A DNA stretch of 9,245 nt, taken from assembly GCA_900762245.1 (NCBI GenBank), contig CAAFFR010000132.1:1-9245 (forward strand), given 5' to 3'. This stretch comes from an uncultured Oscillospiraceae bacterium. GTDB taxonomy: Bacteria > Bacillota_A > Clostridia > Oscillospirales > Oscillospiraceae. The position numbers were made by a program, and so were the translations under genes. Of this stretch, positions 1-5,857 are shown in pieces; position 1 is the stretch's first letter, and each line of letters begins with the position of its first letter. Below the pieces are notes generated by a model. The model did not search any database and had not been told where the DNA came from. It saw only the letters and a program-made list of their open reading frames with translations.

Positions 1-2
1 AC

Positions 3-425
3 TGTACCACCAACCGGGATGGCTACCGGGAGTATAAAAGTAATCCACAGGTCTGCTGCAACTGTCCTACCAGACATCTTTGCACAAAGAACAAGGATTG
101 CATTAAGACTGTTACCCGGCACATCTGGAAAGAATACGAGGGAATGGCTGACGATGCCCGGTATACTCCGATTTACCAGAGGATGTACAAGGCAAGAAAA
201 GAAACCATTGAACGAGTCTTTGCAGATGCCAAAGAGAAGCATGGCTTACGTTACACCAGATACACAGGCTTGGCTCAGGTTACCAACTGGGTGAAGCTTA
301 CTTTTGCTGTCATGAATCTGAAAAAGTTTGCAAATTGGAAATGGAAGGATACCCATTCCTCCCTGATTTCCTATATTATTTCAATTATTATCCATCAATA
401 TGCAGTGAACCCCTGTCTTGCTTGA
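3..425 (+). CDS. IS1182-family transposase, C-terminal part (5' end outside window)
   Basis: This is the last 140 codons of a DDE transposase, open from the window edge to TGA at 423-425, so the true start lies upstream. A cysteine-rich segment (VCCNCPTRHLCTKNKDC) is followed by the closing part of the catalytic domain. IERVFADAKEKHGLRYTRY carries the presumed third catalytic acid, a Glu with a Lys seven residues later (E-x6-K, as in IS4/IS1182-type transposases). The ending LTFAVMNLKKFANW is typical of IS1182 proteins. The enzyme would cut and join the element's ends. The last ~25 residues are hydrophobic and not a motif I know, so the natural C-terminus may differ slightly. No disruption is visible in this part, but I cannot tell whether the whole element is intact. 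Family assignment is by recalled motifs. Confidence 0.88.
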   Translation, partial: CTTNRDGYREYKSNPQVCCNCPTRHLCTKNKDCIKTVTRHIWKEYEGMADDARYTPIYQRMYKARKETIERVFADAKEKHGLRYTRYTGLAQVTNWVKLTFAVMNLKKFANWKWKDTHSSLISYIISIIIHQYAVNPCLA

Positions 426-443
426 CGCAAAACAGGGGTTTTT
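408..443 (+). terminator. Hairpin terminator overlapping the transposase stop
   Basis: AACCCCTGT (408-416) pairs perfectly with ACAGGGGTT (432-440), giving a 9-bp stem. An inner TTGC/GCAA stem (418-421 with 427-430) closes a small loop, and the stem runs into a TTTTT tract (439-443). The transposase stop codon (423-425) sits in the apical loop. It has the shape of an intrinsic terminator for the plus-strand transposase transcript. Confidence 0.7.
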
Positions 444-453
444 CTACGGTCTG

Positions 454-494
454 CGCCGGAATGGAAACCTCCATTCCGGCGTTCTTTGTTATTT
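454..494 (+). terminator. Second hairpin terminator between converging genes
   Basis: CGCCGGAATGGA (454-465) pairs perfectly with TCCATTCCGGCG (470-481) around a 4-nt AACC loop, followed by the T-rich run TTCTTTGTTATTT (482-494). The T tract makes it a terminator for plus-strand reading. On the minus strand the same stem lies just after the MFS gene, but no T run follows it there, so its value for that gene is uncertain. Confidence 0.7.
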
Positions 495-500
495 ATGCTG

Positions 501-1904
501 TCAGTTCTGTTTGTGTGTGCTTCCTTTCGGAAGGAACAGCACGGCGAGAATGCCCAGGGCTACACACAGAATCTCTGCTGCGGCAAGAAAATGCATGGAG
601 GATGCGGCTGCGGCAGGAGGTGCTGCACCTGCGGCGATTTTGGCGGTGATCTGATTGGTGAACAGGGGCACGAACACCGCAACGCCAAAGGGGGCTGCCA
701 GATCCCGGAACAGACCGTAGGTGCCCGTGCCTGTGCCTGCCTCCTGGGGTGTTAATCCGGAGAGGACGACCTTCAGGAAAACTGTGCCGTTTCCGCCAAG
801 TCCAAAACCGAGGGCACCCAGGGCCGCCATCATAAGAAACAGGTTGGCAGCTTCTGTGAACAGCAGCAAAATGCCGCATCCGATGCCGGTCAACAGGAAG
901 GAACCTGCCAGAACCCGTTTCGGATCAAACCGGTCCGCCAGAGGACCCAGGATCACAGCGCCCAGGGACATGCCCACATACATGACGGAGATGGCGTAGC
1001 CGGAAATGGCGGTATTGGTTGGCTGGGTATAATTGACGAACACGATGGTGTTGGTCATATTTGCCTGCATCAGCCCCTGGGTGAGGAACAGGGCTAGGAC
1101 GCTCAGGATAAACGCCCTGCGCCGCAGAAAGCTGCCGGACAGAATGGGATGCACAGCCTTCCGTTCCGCAAGAACCAGTCCTGCCAAACTCACCGCGGCA
1201 GAAATCAGTACTGCCAGGAAAGGCGCAGAGGACCAGCCGAAATTTTGCCCGAAGGAGGGAATGCACAGCAGCAAGCTGAAAAATATCAGAACCAGAACAG
1301 CACCGGTAATATCGAAATTCTCAAGGGGCCGTTTCGGAGAGGGCTGATTCCGGGAGGTCAGGACACAGGCAGCAAAGACCCCGAAGCAAATGGTAACGCA
1401 AACCCACAGCATGGCACGCCAGCCGTAAGCGGAAACAATCAAACCGCCGAGGGTAGGGCCGATGATCACCGATGCACTGGAAAGAAGCATATACAGGGAA
1501 AACCCTTTGGCGATTTTGTCCTGGGGAAACTCCGTGGCGATATAGGCGAGGATCACAGGTCCCATTGCCGCGGTGCCGATGCCAACGGTGAATCTGGCAA
1601 TCAGCATAAAAAGGAGAGAGCCGGCAAATGCGGACAGAATATTGCCAAGAGTGAATACCGCGATGCCCAGAAGCAGGGTTGTTCTGCGGCCGATCACATC
1701 ACCGACCTTGCCGAGAATCGGTGCGCAGGCAGCGGAAGACATGGCCTGGGCCAGGGCTGTCCAGGTGGTGTTGTTATAGGCAATGCCGATGTCCTGCACG
1801 AAAGCCGGACCCAGCACCGTGGAGAAGCCGCCCACAAGTCCGATGAGAAAGGCAGCCAGGGCATAGGGGAGGAAGCCTCGCTGATAGGAAGTTGTATGCT
1901 CCAT
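501..1904 (-). CDS. MFS drug exporter, DHA2 (14-TM) type
   Basis: This is a complete 467-residue major facilitator protein that would sit in the cytoplasmic membrane and export a small molecule by proton antiport. I can place about 14 hydrophobic segments across the whole length, which fits the DHA2 (QacA/EmrB-like) family. Motif A is GKVGDVIGRRTTLL (residues 65-78). Motif C of antiporters is seen as IIGPTLGG (147-154), and an arginine in LIARFTVGIG (about 104) fits motif B. The start is supported by AAGGA (minus strand, 1914-1918) 9 nt upstream of the ATG. It follows the ABC-F gene on the same strand with a terminator hairpin between them. I see no convincing promoter in 1905-1988, only a weak GATAAT. 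The substrate cannot be told from sequence; an antibiotic, bile compound or metabolite are all possible. Confidence 0.9.
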   Translation of the reverse strand: MEHTTSYQRGFLPYALAAFLIGLVGGFSTVLGPAFVQDIGIAYNNTTWTALAQAMSSAACAPILGKVGDVIGRRTTLLLGIAVFTLGNILSAFAGSLLFMLIARFTVGIGTAAMGPVILAYIATEFPQDKIAKGFSLYMLLSSASVIIGPTLGGLIVSAYGWRAMLWVCVTICFGVFAACVLTSRNQPSPKRPLENFDITGAVLVLIFFSLLLCIPSFGQNFGWSSAPFLAVLISAAVSLAGLVLAERKAVHPILSGSFLRRRAFILSVLALFLTQGLMQANMTNTIVFVNYTQPTNTAISGYAISVMYVGMSLGAVILGPLADRFDPKRVLAGSFLLTGIGCGILLLFTEAANLFLMMAALGALGFGLGGNGTVFLKVVLSGLTPQEAGTGTGTYGLFRDLAAPFGVAVFVPLFTNQITAKIAAGAAPPAAAASSMHFLAAAEILCVALGILAVLFLPKGSTHKQN

Positions 1905-1975
1905 TTTTTCACATCCTTATGGGGATAGTGTGCCCGGAATCTTTGCGGATTATCTGGGATTTGAATGGATTCCGG

Positions 1976-2031
1976 TATAAAAATAAAGATTCCCCGCAGC
2001 GACCGCTTCAGGAACGGTTGCTGCGGGGAAT
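1976..2031 (-). terminator. Terminator after the ABC-F gene
   Basis: On the minus strand, just after the ABC-F stop codon, a 17-bp stem forms between 2015-2031 and 1989-2005 (ATTCCCCGCAGC core, one mismatch) around a 9-nt loop. It is followed by the T-rich stretch CTTTATTTTTATA (1988 down to 1976). This is a strong intrinsic terminator. It separates the ABC-F gene from the MFS gene downstream on the same strand, so exporter expression would need readthrough or a separate start. Confidence 0.8.
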
Positions 2032-2035
2032 TTGG

Positions 2036-3790
2036 TTATTGCGTGTTCTGCATTTGCTCTACGATGTCAGCCAGTTTGTCGCACAGCCGCTGTGCTTCGG
2101 CACAGTCTCCTGCTTCCAGACAGCGGGCGATTCGGGTCTCGATATCTTTCTTCTGCAGTTCCAGCTCCAGATAATCCTTGTGGAAATGCTTTTTGTAGAT
2201 CATTTTGCGGAAGGCCCGTGCACGCATGGGCCGGATAGTACCGTTCTCCGCAAGCAGAATGGTGTCTGCGCAGTTCACGATGGTGTAAAAATCGTGGGAA
2301 ACCATTAAAACCGCACCCTTATATGCGGCAATGGCATCTTCCAGGGCAATCTGGGCAAAGGTATCCAGATGGCTGGAGGGCTCGTCCAGCAGCAGAAGAT
2401 TTGCATCACCGGCAGCCAGCTTGGCCAGCTGCAGCAGATTTTTTTCGCCGCCGGAGAGGTGTCCCACTTTGCGGCCCAGACTGTCGGGATCGAAGCAGTA
2501 CTTCTGCAGATAGGCTTCAATCTGGGCATGGGTCTCAAAACCCAGGGCAAGGAATTCTTCGTAGATGGTGTTCTGCTCCTTCAGGATCTCCGCATGGAGC
2601 TGGGAGAAGAAAGCGGGGGAAGCGGTCTCGTCAAAATGAATGGCAGGATGCTGATTTTGCCAGATCTGTCGAAGCATGGAGGTCTTTCCGGTGCCGTTGG
2701 CACCTACCAGGGCTACCTTCTCGCCGGAATGAACAGAAAAGGATACCTGGTCCAGCAGGGTTTCCTCAAAGGACAGGGAATAGTTGCTGAGGCGGAGCAG
2801 TTCTGTGGGTTCCTCTGTGGGCTCCACTTCGGGAAGGTGAATGTCCGGCTGGCGGATTTCCACAAAGGGTGCCTTTATCTGCCGGCTCAGCAGGCGGTTC
2901 AGATAGCTTACTTTGCCCTTGAGGGTTCGGCCATGCTGGGCTTCCGACACTTCGGAGGCCAGCTCCCGCAGGTCATCCACAAGCTTGGAGATGCGCTGGA
3001 TCTCCTCTTCGTCGGCCAGAGATGCCAGCTTGATGTCAATCTTTTTCTGCAGGCGGGAGCAGCTGTATTCGTTAAAGCTTCCTGCAAACTCCTGCAGGTC
3101 GCCGTTTTCCAGGTGCCAGATCCGGTCGAAACAGTGGGCCAGCAGATAACGGCTGTGGGTGACGACCAGCAGGGTGCCCTTGTAGGCGTTGATCAGATCC
3201 CGCAGACCGTTCAGATTTTCAAAATCCAGGAAAACATCCGGCTCGTCCATGATAAGAAGTCCCGGGCGCCGCAGCATCTGGCGGATGACCTGCACCAGTT
3301 TCAGCTCACCGCCGCTTAAGTTTTCCAGTTCCAGAGAGGCTTTGTCTTCCAGCTCCGCAAGCTTCAGCTGCCGGCGGATATTGATCTCGTGGTTATCTGC
3401 GTCGATGGCGTCGCTTTCGTCCAGCAGCTGCTGGTAACGGTCCATCACATCGTCCATATCTTCGGCAGATTCCATCTGCAGGCAGACATCACCGATGGCC
3501 TGCTCCAGCGCAAGAAAATCCTGGCACAGATAGTCGTAGACCGTGACAGACTGGTCGCCTTCCCGAATGGCAAACTGGCTGACATAGCCAATGCGGCCGG
3601 CATTGGTCCGTGTCAGTTTGCCGTCATAGAGAAAACGCTCAGGCTCCCGGATGAGATTGGTCAAAGTAGTTTTTCCTGTTCCGTTACTGCCAATCAGGGC
3701 GCAGTGGCAGTTTTCCTCCAGCGTGAAGGAAATGTTCTGAAACAGCAGCGTGCTGTTGAATCCAAAGGTCAGTTTTTCGGCGTTGATCAT
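2036..3790 (-). CDS. ABC-F family ATPase (ribosome-associated type)
   Basis: This 584-residue protein has two ATP-binding cassettes and no membrane segments, so it belongs to the soluble ABC-F class that works on the ribosome rather than in transport. Cassette 1 has Walker A GSNGTGKT (34-41), signature LSGGE (158-162), Walker B LLIMDEP (178-184) and switch His in VTHSRYL. The inter-domain linker (about 240-320, charged, with a basic tip QHGRTLKGK) is where family members reach the peptidyl-transferase centre. Cassette 2 has Walker A GANGTGKT (363-370), LSGGE (445-449), LLLLDEPSSHLD (465-476) and VSHD. The C-terminus (about 530-584) looks coiled-coil. Walker B of cassette 1 runs into DVFLDFENL instead of the usual TNHLD. 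GAGGGA lies 5 nt before the ATG. The pairing with an MFS pump suggests antibiotic protection, but a translation-factor role is equally open. Confidence 0.9.
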   Translation of the reverse strand: MINAEKLTFGFNSTLLFQNISFTLEENCHCALIGSNGTGKTTLTNLIREPERFLYDGKLTRTNAGRIGYVSQFAIREGDQSVTVYDYLCQDFLALEQAIGDVCLQMESAEDMDDVMDRYQQLLDESDAIDADNHEINIRRQLKLAELEDKASLELENLSGGELKLVQVIRQMLRRPGLLIMDEPDVFLDFENLNGLRDLINAYKGTLLVVTHSRYLLAHCFDRIWHLENGDLQEFAGSFNEYSCSRLQKKIDIKLASLADEEEIQRISKLVDDLRELASEVSEAQHGRTLKGKVSYLNRLLSRQIKAPFVEIRQPDIHLPEVEPTEEPTELLRLSNYSLSFEETLLDQVSFSVHSGEKVALVGANGTGKTSMLRQIWQNQHPAIHFDETASPAFFSQLHAEILKEQNTIYEEFLALGFETHAQIEAYLQKYCFDPDSLGRKVGHLSGGEKNLLQLAKLAAGDANLLLLDEPSSHLDTFAQIALEDAIAAYKGAVLMVSHDFYTIVNCADTILLAENGTIRPMRARAFRKMIYKKHFHKDYLELELQKKDIETRIARCLEAGDCAEAQRLCDKLADIVEQMQNTQ

Positions 3791-3826
3791 AAAAATCCCT
3801 CAATCACTTCATGTTCGTTCTTCCTT

Positions 3827-3843
3827 ATCATAATGGTAATGAT
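3827..3843. promoter_or_regulatory. Dyad over the ABC-F promoter -10, possible operator
   Basis: ATCATAAT-G-GTAATGAT is an 8-1-8 dyad with six of eight pairs matching. It covers the -10 hexamer and the adjoining spacer, a place where a bound repressor would block polymerase. The regulator is not identifiable from this site. Confidence 0.35.
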
Positions 3844-3855
3844 TCTGTATTGCAA
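3827..3855 (-). promoter_or_regulatory. Promoter of the ABC-F gene
   Basis: Reading on the minus strand, TTGCAA (3855-3850) is followed after exactly 17 nt by TATGAT (3832-3827). This is a good sigma-A-type pair ending about 37 nt before the ABC-F start codon. Confidence 0.72.
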
Positions 3856-3910
3856 GTTCTTTTTGCACAGGACAGGGAAAATGCCATCCGGATGTTTTGT
3901 GAAAAAAAGC

Positions 3911-3940
3911 TTGTGGTTTCAGCGGAAGCAGTGGTACAAT
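3911..3940 (+). promoter_or_regulatory. Extended -10 promoter for hydrolase remnant and glycerate kinase
   Basis: TTGTGG (3911-3916) lies 18 nt before TACAAT (3935-3940), and the -10 is preceded by TG one base away (TGGTACAAT), the extended -10 form. It points toward the ATG at 3967, about 26 nt downstream. It is the only good promoter seen upstream of the glycerate kinase. Confidence 0.6.
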
Positions 3941-3966
3941 GGGGAAAGAGAAAGAGAGTGGGTCTT

Positions 3967-4371
3967 ATGTGGTGGATTTTTGGGATTCTGGCAGACTGCG
4001 GCTTCAATTCTCCCAAGGACATCATCTGCGATGTGATGCAGAAAATGGGCGTGCCCCCGAAGCTGGGATATCTCTTTGTAAAGCTGGGAGCAAAACTCTT
4101 TGGCCGATTCGATCTGGAGGAGGATTCTCCGGAACAGGCGGTGCAAAAGGCTAAGGTGCCGGTGATTTTCTTCCACGGAGAGGCGGATGACTATGTGCCC
4201 TGCTGGATGAGCCGGGCGGTTTATGATGCCTGCGCGTCCCGGAAGAAGCTGGTGCAGGTGCCCGGTGCGGCCCATGGCCTCAGCTATCTGGTGGATATGG
4301 AAGGGTATTTTGCGGCAGTGGAGGCTTTTTTCGGCCCGGAGGCCAGCGCGCAGAGGGAGAAAGCAGTATGA
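3967..4371 (+). pseudogene. Alpha/beta-hydrolase remnant lacking its N-terminal half
   Basis: This 134-codon open frame matches only the C-terminal half of Clostridial alpha/beta-hydrolases. ILADCGFNSPKDI (7-19) is the segment that normally follows the nucleophile elbow. HGEADDYVP (70-78) holds the charge-relay Asp, probably D74, and VPGAAHGLSY (98-107) holds the catalytic His, H103. The oxyanion region and the GxSxG serine are absent; family members are usually around 300 residues. The frame begins MWWIFG, which looks like the start of a membrane-anchor segment joined directly to LADCGF, so an internal in-frame deletion is a reasonable guess. The start has only a weak purine-rich leader (GAGAGTGG). 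The same frame is open back to 3811 but would then run through the promoter. The stop overlaps the next gene as ATGA. It cannot act as a normal hydrolase; at most it couples translation into the kinase. Confidence 0.72.
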
Positions 4372-5588
4372 ATCTGAGAGCACAGGCGGAAACCATTATC
4401 CGCTCCGCCATCGGCGCGGTGCTGCCGGATGCGGCAGTGGTCCGGGCCCTGACAGGCGTGGAGTTCCCTGGACGGGTGATTCTGGTGGCAGCGGGAAAGG
4501 CGGCGTGGCAGATGGCAAAGGCGGCGAAAAGCTGCTGCCGCATCGACAGCGGTATTGTCATCACCAAATATGGTCATGTGGTAAATCCTTTGGAAGGGGT
4601 GAACTGCCGGGAGGCAGGACATCCTATCCCGGATGAAAATTCCTTCGCGGCGACCCAGGCAGCGCTGGAACTGACGGATAATTTAAAGGAAACGGATACG
4701 GTGCTGTTCCTGCTGTCCGGCGGTGGAAGTGCGTTGTTTGAAAAGCCTCTGATTTCCGGGGAAGAATTACAGGACATTACGGCCCAGCTTCTTTCCTGCG
4801 GCGCAGAAATTACCGAGATCAATACCATCCGCAAACGGCTGTCTGCTGTCAAAGGCGGCAGATTTGCCCGGCACTGTGCCCCGGCGAAGGTTTTCTCCAT
4901 TGTGCTGTCGGATATCATCGGAGACCCGCTGGATATGATCGCTTCAGGCCCGGCCTATCCCGACAGCAGTACCTGCGCGCAGGCGCAGGCCATTGCGAAG
5001 AAATACGGGTTGCGGCTGTCTGGGGAGGCACAGCAGTGTCTGGCAGTGGAAACGCCCAAGGAACTGACCAATGTGCAGACTCAGATCACCGGTTCTGTCC
5101 GGGAGCTTTGCCGCGCAGCGGCGAAGGCTGCGGAAGGATTGGGATTTGTACCTTATATTCTGACAGACCGGCTGAATTGCCAGGCCAGGGAGGCCGGTGC
5201 CTTCCTTGGTTCCATGGCAGTGACATACCATGGTTGCGGCAGGAAACTGGCGTTCATCGCCGGCGGAGAGACGGTGGTGAAGCTGACAGGAAAAGGGAAA
5301 GGCGGACGGAATCAGGAGCTGGCGCTGTCTGCAGCTGCTGCCATGGAAGGCCTGGACAATGTGTGCATTTTCAGCATCGGCAGCGATGGCACCGATGGCC
5401 CCACCGATGCCGCAGGCGGTTATGCAGACGGAAGAACCGCAAAAATACTGCGGGAAATGGGGATCTCGATCCATGCAGTTCTGGAACAGAACGATGCCTA
5501 CCACGCCCTGCAAAAAACCGGCGGTCTCCTCATTACCGGCCCCACAGGGACCAATGTCAACGATGTGGCAGTGGTGCTGATTGGATAA
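4368..5588 (+). CDS. Glycerate 2-kinase, MOFRL/DUF4147 family
   Basis: This complete 406-residue cytoplasmic enzyme should phosphorylate D-glycerate with ATP to 2-phosphoglycerate, passing it into lower glycolysis. Older records call the family hydroxypyruvate reductase (TtuD). The N-terminal domain (about 1-230) shows VAAGKAA with the expected active-site Lys44, HPIPDE (85-90), LLSGGGSAL (115-123), EINTIRKRLSAVKGG (150-164) and SDIIGDPLDMIASGP (181-195). The C-terminal MOFRL domain shows AGGET (298-302), GKGGRNQEL with Arg314 (310-318), SDGTDGPTDAAGG (339-351) and GPTGTNVND (391-399). All these match the class II glycerate kinase pattern. GAGGGAGA (4353-4360) is 7 nt from the ATG, and the ATG overlaps the preceding stop, so translation is probably coupled. 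No glycerate-producing enzyme or transporter is in view. Confidence 0.93.
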   Translation: MNLRAQAETIIRSAIGAVLPDAAVVRALTGVEFPGRVILVAAGKAAWQMAKAAKSCCRIDSGIVITKYGHVVNPLEGVNCREAGHPIPDENSFAATQAALELTDNLKETDTVLFLLSGGGSALFEKPLISGEELQDITAQLLSCGAEITEINTIRKRLSAVKGGRFARHCAPAKVFSIVLSDIIGDPLDMIASGPAYPDSSTCAQAQAIAKKYGLRLSGEAQQCLAVETPKELTNVQTQITGSVRELCRAAAKAAEGLGFVPYILTDRLNCQAREAGAFLGSMAVTYHGCGRKLAFIAGGETVVKLTGKGKGGRNQELALSAAAAMEGLDNVCIFSIGSDGTDGPTDAAGGYADGRTAKILREMGISIHAVLEQNDAYHALQKTGGLLITGPTGTNVNDVAVVLIG

Positions 5589-5589
5589 C

Positions 5590-5620
5590 AAATGACCTCT
5601 GGCTTATGCCAGAGGTCATT
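5590..5620. repeat. Palindromic repeat unit, copy 1
   Basis: AATGACCTCTGGC (5591-5603) and GCCAGAGGTCATT (5608-5620) form a perfect 13-bp stem with a TTAT loop, starting two bases after the glycerate kinase stop. Over 29 bases (5590-5618) it matches copy 2 (5823-5851) at all but one position (A5611 versus G5844). Confidence 0.9.
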
Positions 5621-5626
5621 CCAGCG

Positions 5627-5665
5627 TGTCGAAAATCCCCTTCGGGGCTTTCCGACAGTCTTTTT
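5627..5665 (+). terminator. Intrinsic terminator after glycerate kinase
   Basis: TGTCG (5627-5631) pairs with CGACA (5653-5657), and CCCC with GGGG around a TTC loop, with two internal mismatches. A TCTTTTT tract (5659-5665) follows. This fits factor-independent termination of the plus transcript about 40 nt past the glycerate kinase stop. Confidence 0.7.
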
Positions 5666-5685
5666 GCAGTCTGCTGCGCGCGCTC

Positions 5686-5708
5686 GTTGTACGCTGTTAG
5701 CGTACAAC
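5686..5708. repeat. 10-bp perfect hairpin
   Basis: GTTGTACGCT (5686-5695) and AGCGTACAAC (5699-5708) are exact inverted copies around a GTT loop. No T run follows on either strand, so it is a structural part of the composite element rather than a clear terminator. Confidence 0.85.
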
Positions 5709-5732
5709 TTGCACACTTGCAGCCTGAGATGG

Positions 5733-5765
5733 ATTTTGCGTCAGGTACACGCCCTGACGCAAAAT
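5733..5765. repeat. 13-bp perfect hairpin
   Basis: ATTTTGCGTCAGG (5733-5745) and CCTGACGCAAAAT (5753-5765) pair without a mismatch around a 7-nt loop (TACACGC). The stem carries runs of four A/T at its base on both strands, so it could terminate transcription from either converging gene. Confidence 0.85.
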
Positions 5766-5777
5766 GCTCTGACTTTG

Positions 5778-5804
5778 TTTTTGCTTTCGCAAAAATTCTG
5801 CGAA
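5778..5804. repeat. Small overlapping hairpins
   Basis: TTTTTGC (5778-5784) pairs with GCAAAAA (5789-5795) around TTTC. An alternative stem, TTCGCA with TGCGAA (5786-5791 with 5799-5804), uses some of the same bases, so only one can form at a time. Confidence 0.6.
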
Positions 5805-5822
5805 GCCTTTTTCTGCAGTCTG

Positions 5823-5853
5823 AAATGACCTCTGGCTTATGCCGGAGGTCACT
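5823..5853. repeat. Palindromic repeat unit, copy 2
   Basis: This is the second copy of the 29-base unit, 233 bases after copy 1 and in the same orientation. It differs by one base, which turns one A-T pair of the stem into a wobble or mismatch. It ends a few bases before the LacI gene stop codon, so it also lies immediately downstream of that gene as read on the minus strand. Confidence 0.9.
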
Positions 5854-5857
5854 TCTT

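Larger units (their letters stand above)
5590..5852. repeat. Composite palindromic element between converging genes
   Basis: The whole gap between the glycerate kinase stop (ends 5588) and the LacI gene stop (5858) is built of hairpins. In order: palindromic unit copy 1 (5590-5620), a terminator (5627-5665), CTTTTTGCAGTCTG (5660-5673), a 10-bp hairpin (5686-5708), an 8-bp tandem repeat ACTTGCAC/ACTTGCAG (5707-5722), a 13-bp hairpin (5733-5765), a small hairpin (5778-5795), CTTTTTCTGCAGTCTG (5807-5822), and palindromic unit copy 2 (5823-5852). I see no open frame of its own. The shape is that of a non-coding mobile or REP/MITE-like element, with palindromic ends that act as both direct and inverted repeats. 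Mobility is inferred. Confidence 0.65.

Noticed and set aside
1149..1928. 259-codon plus-strand open frame
   Set aside because: It is antisense to the MFS gene, with a Gln/Gly-rich translation typical of a shadow frame.
2369..3319. 316-codon plus-strand open frame
   Set aside because: It is antisense to the ABC-F gene; no domain is recognisable and no ribosome binding site fits.
5589..5857. CRISPR array
   Set aside because: There are only two end-unit copies, 233 bases apart; each is a self-palindrome, and there are no regular spacers or cas genes.
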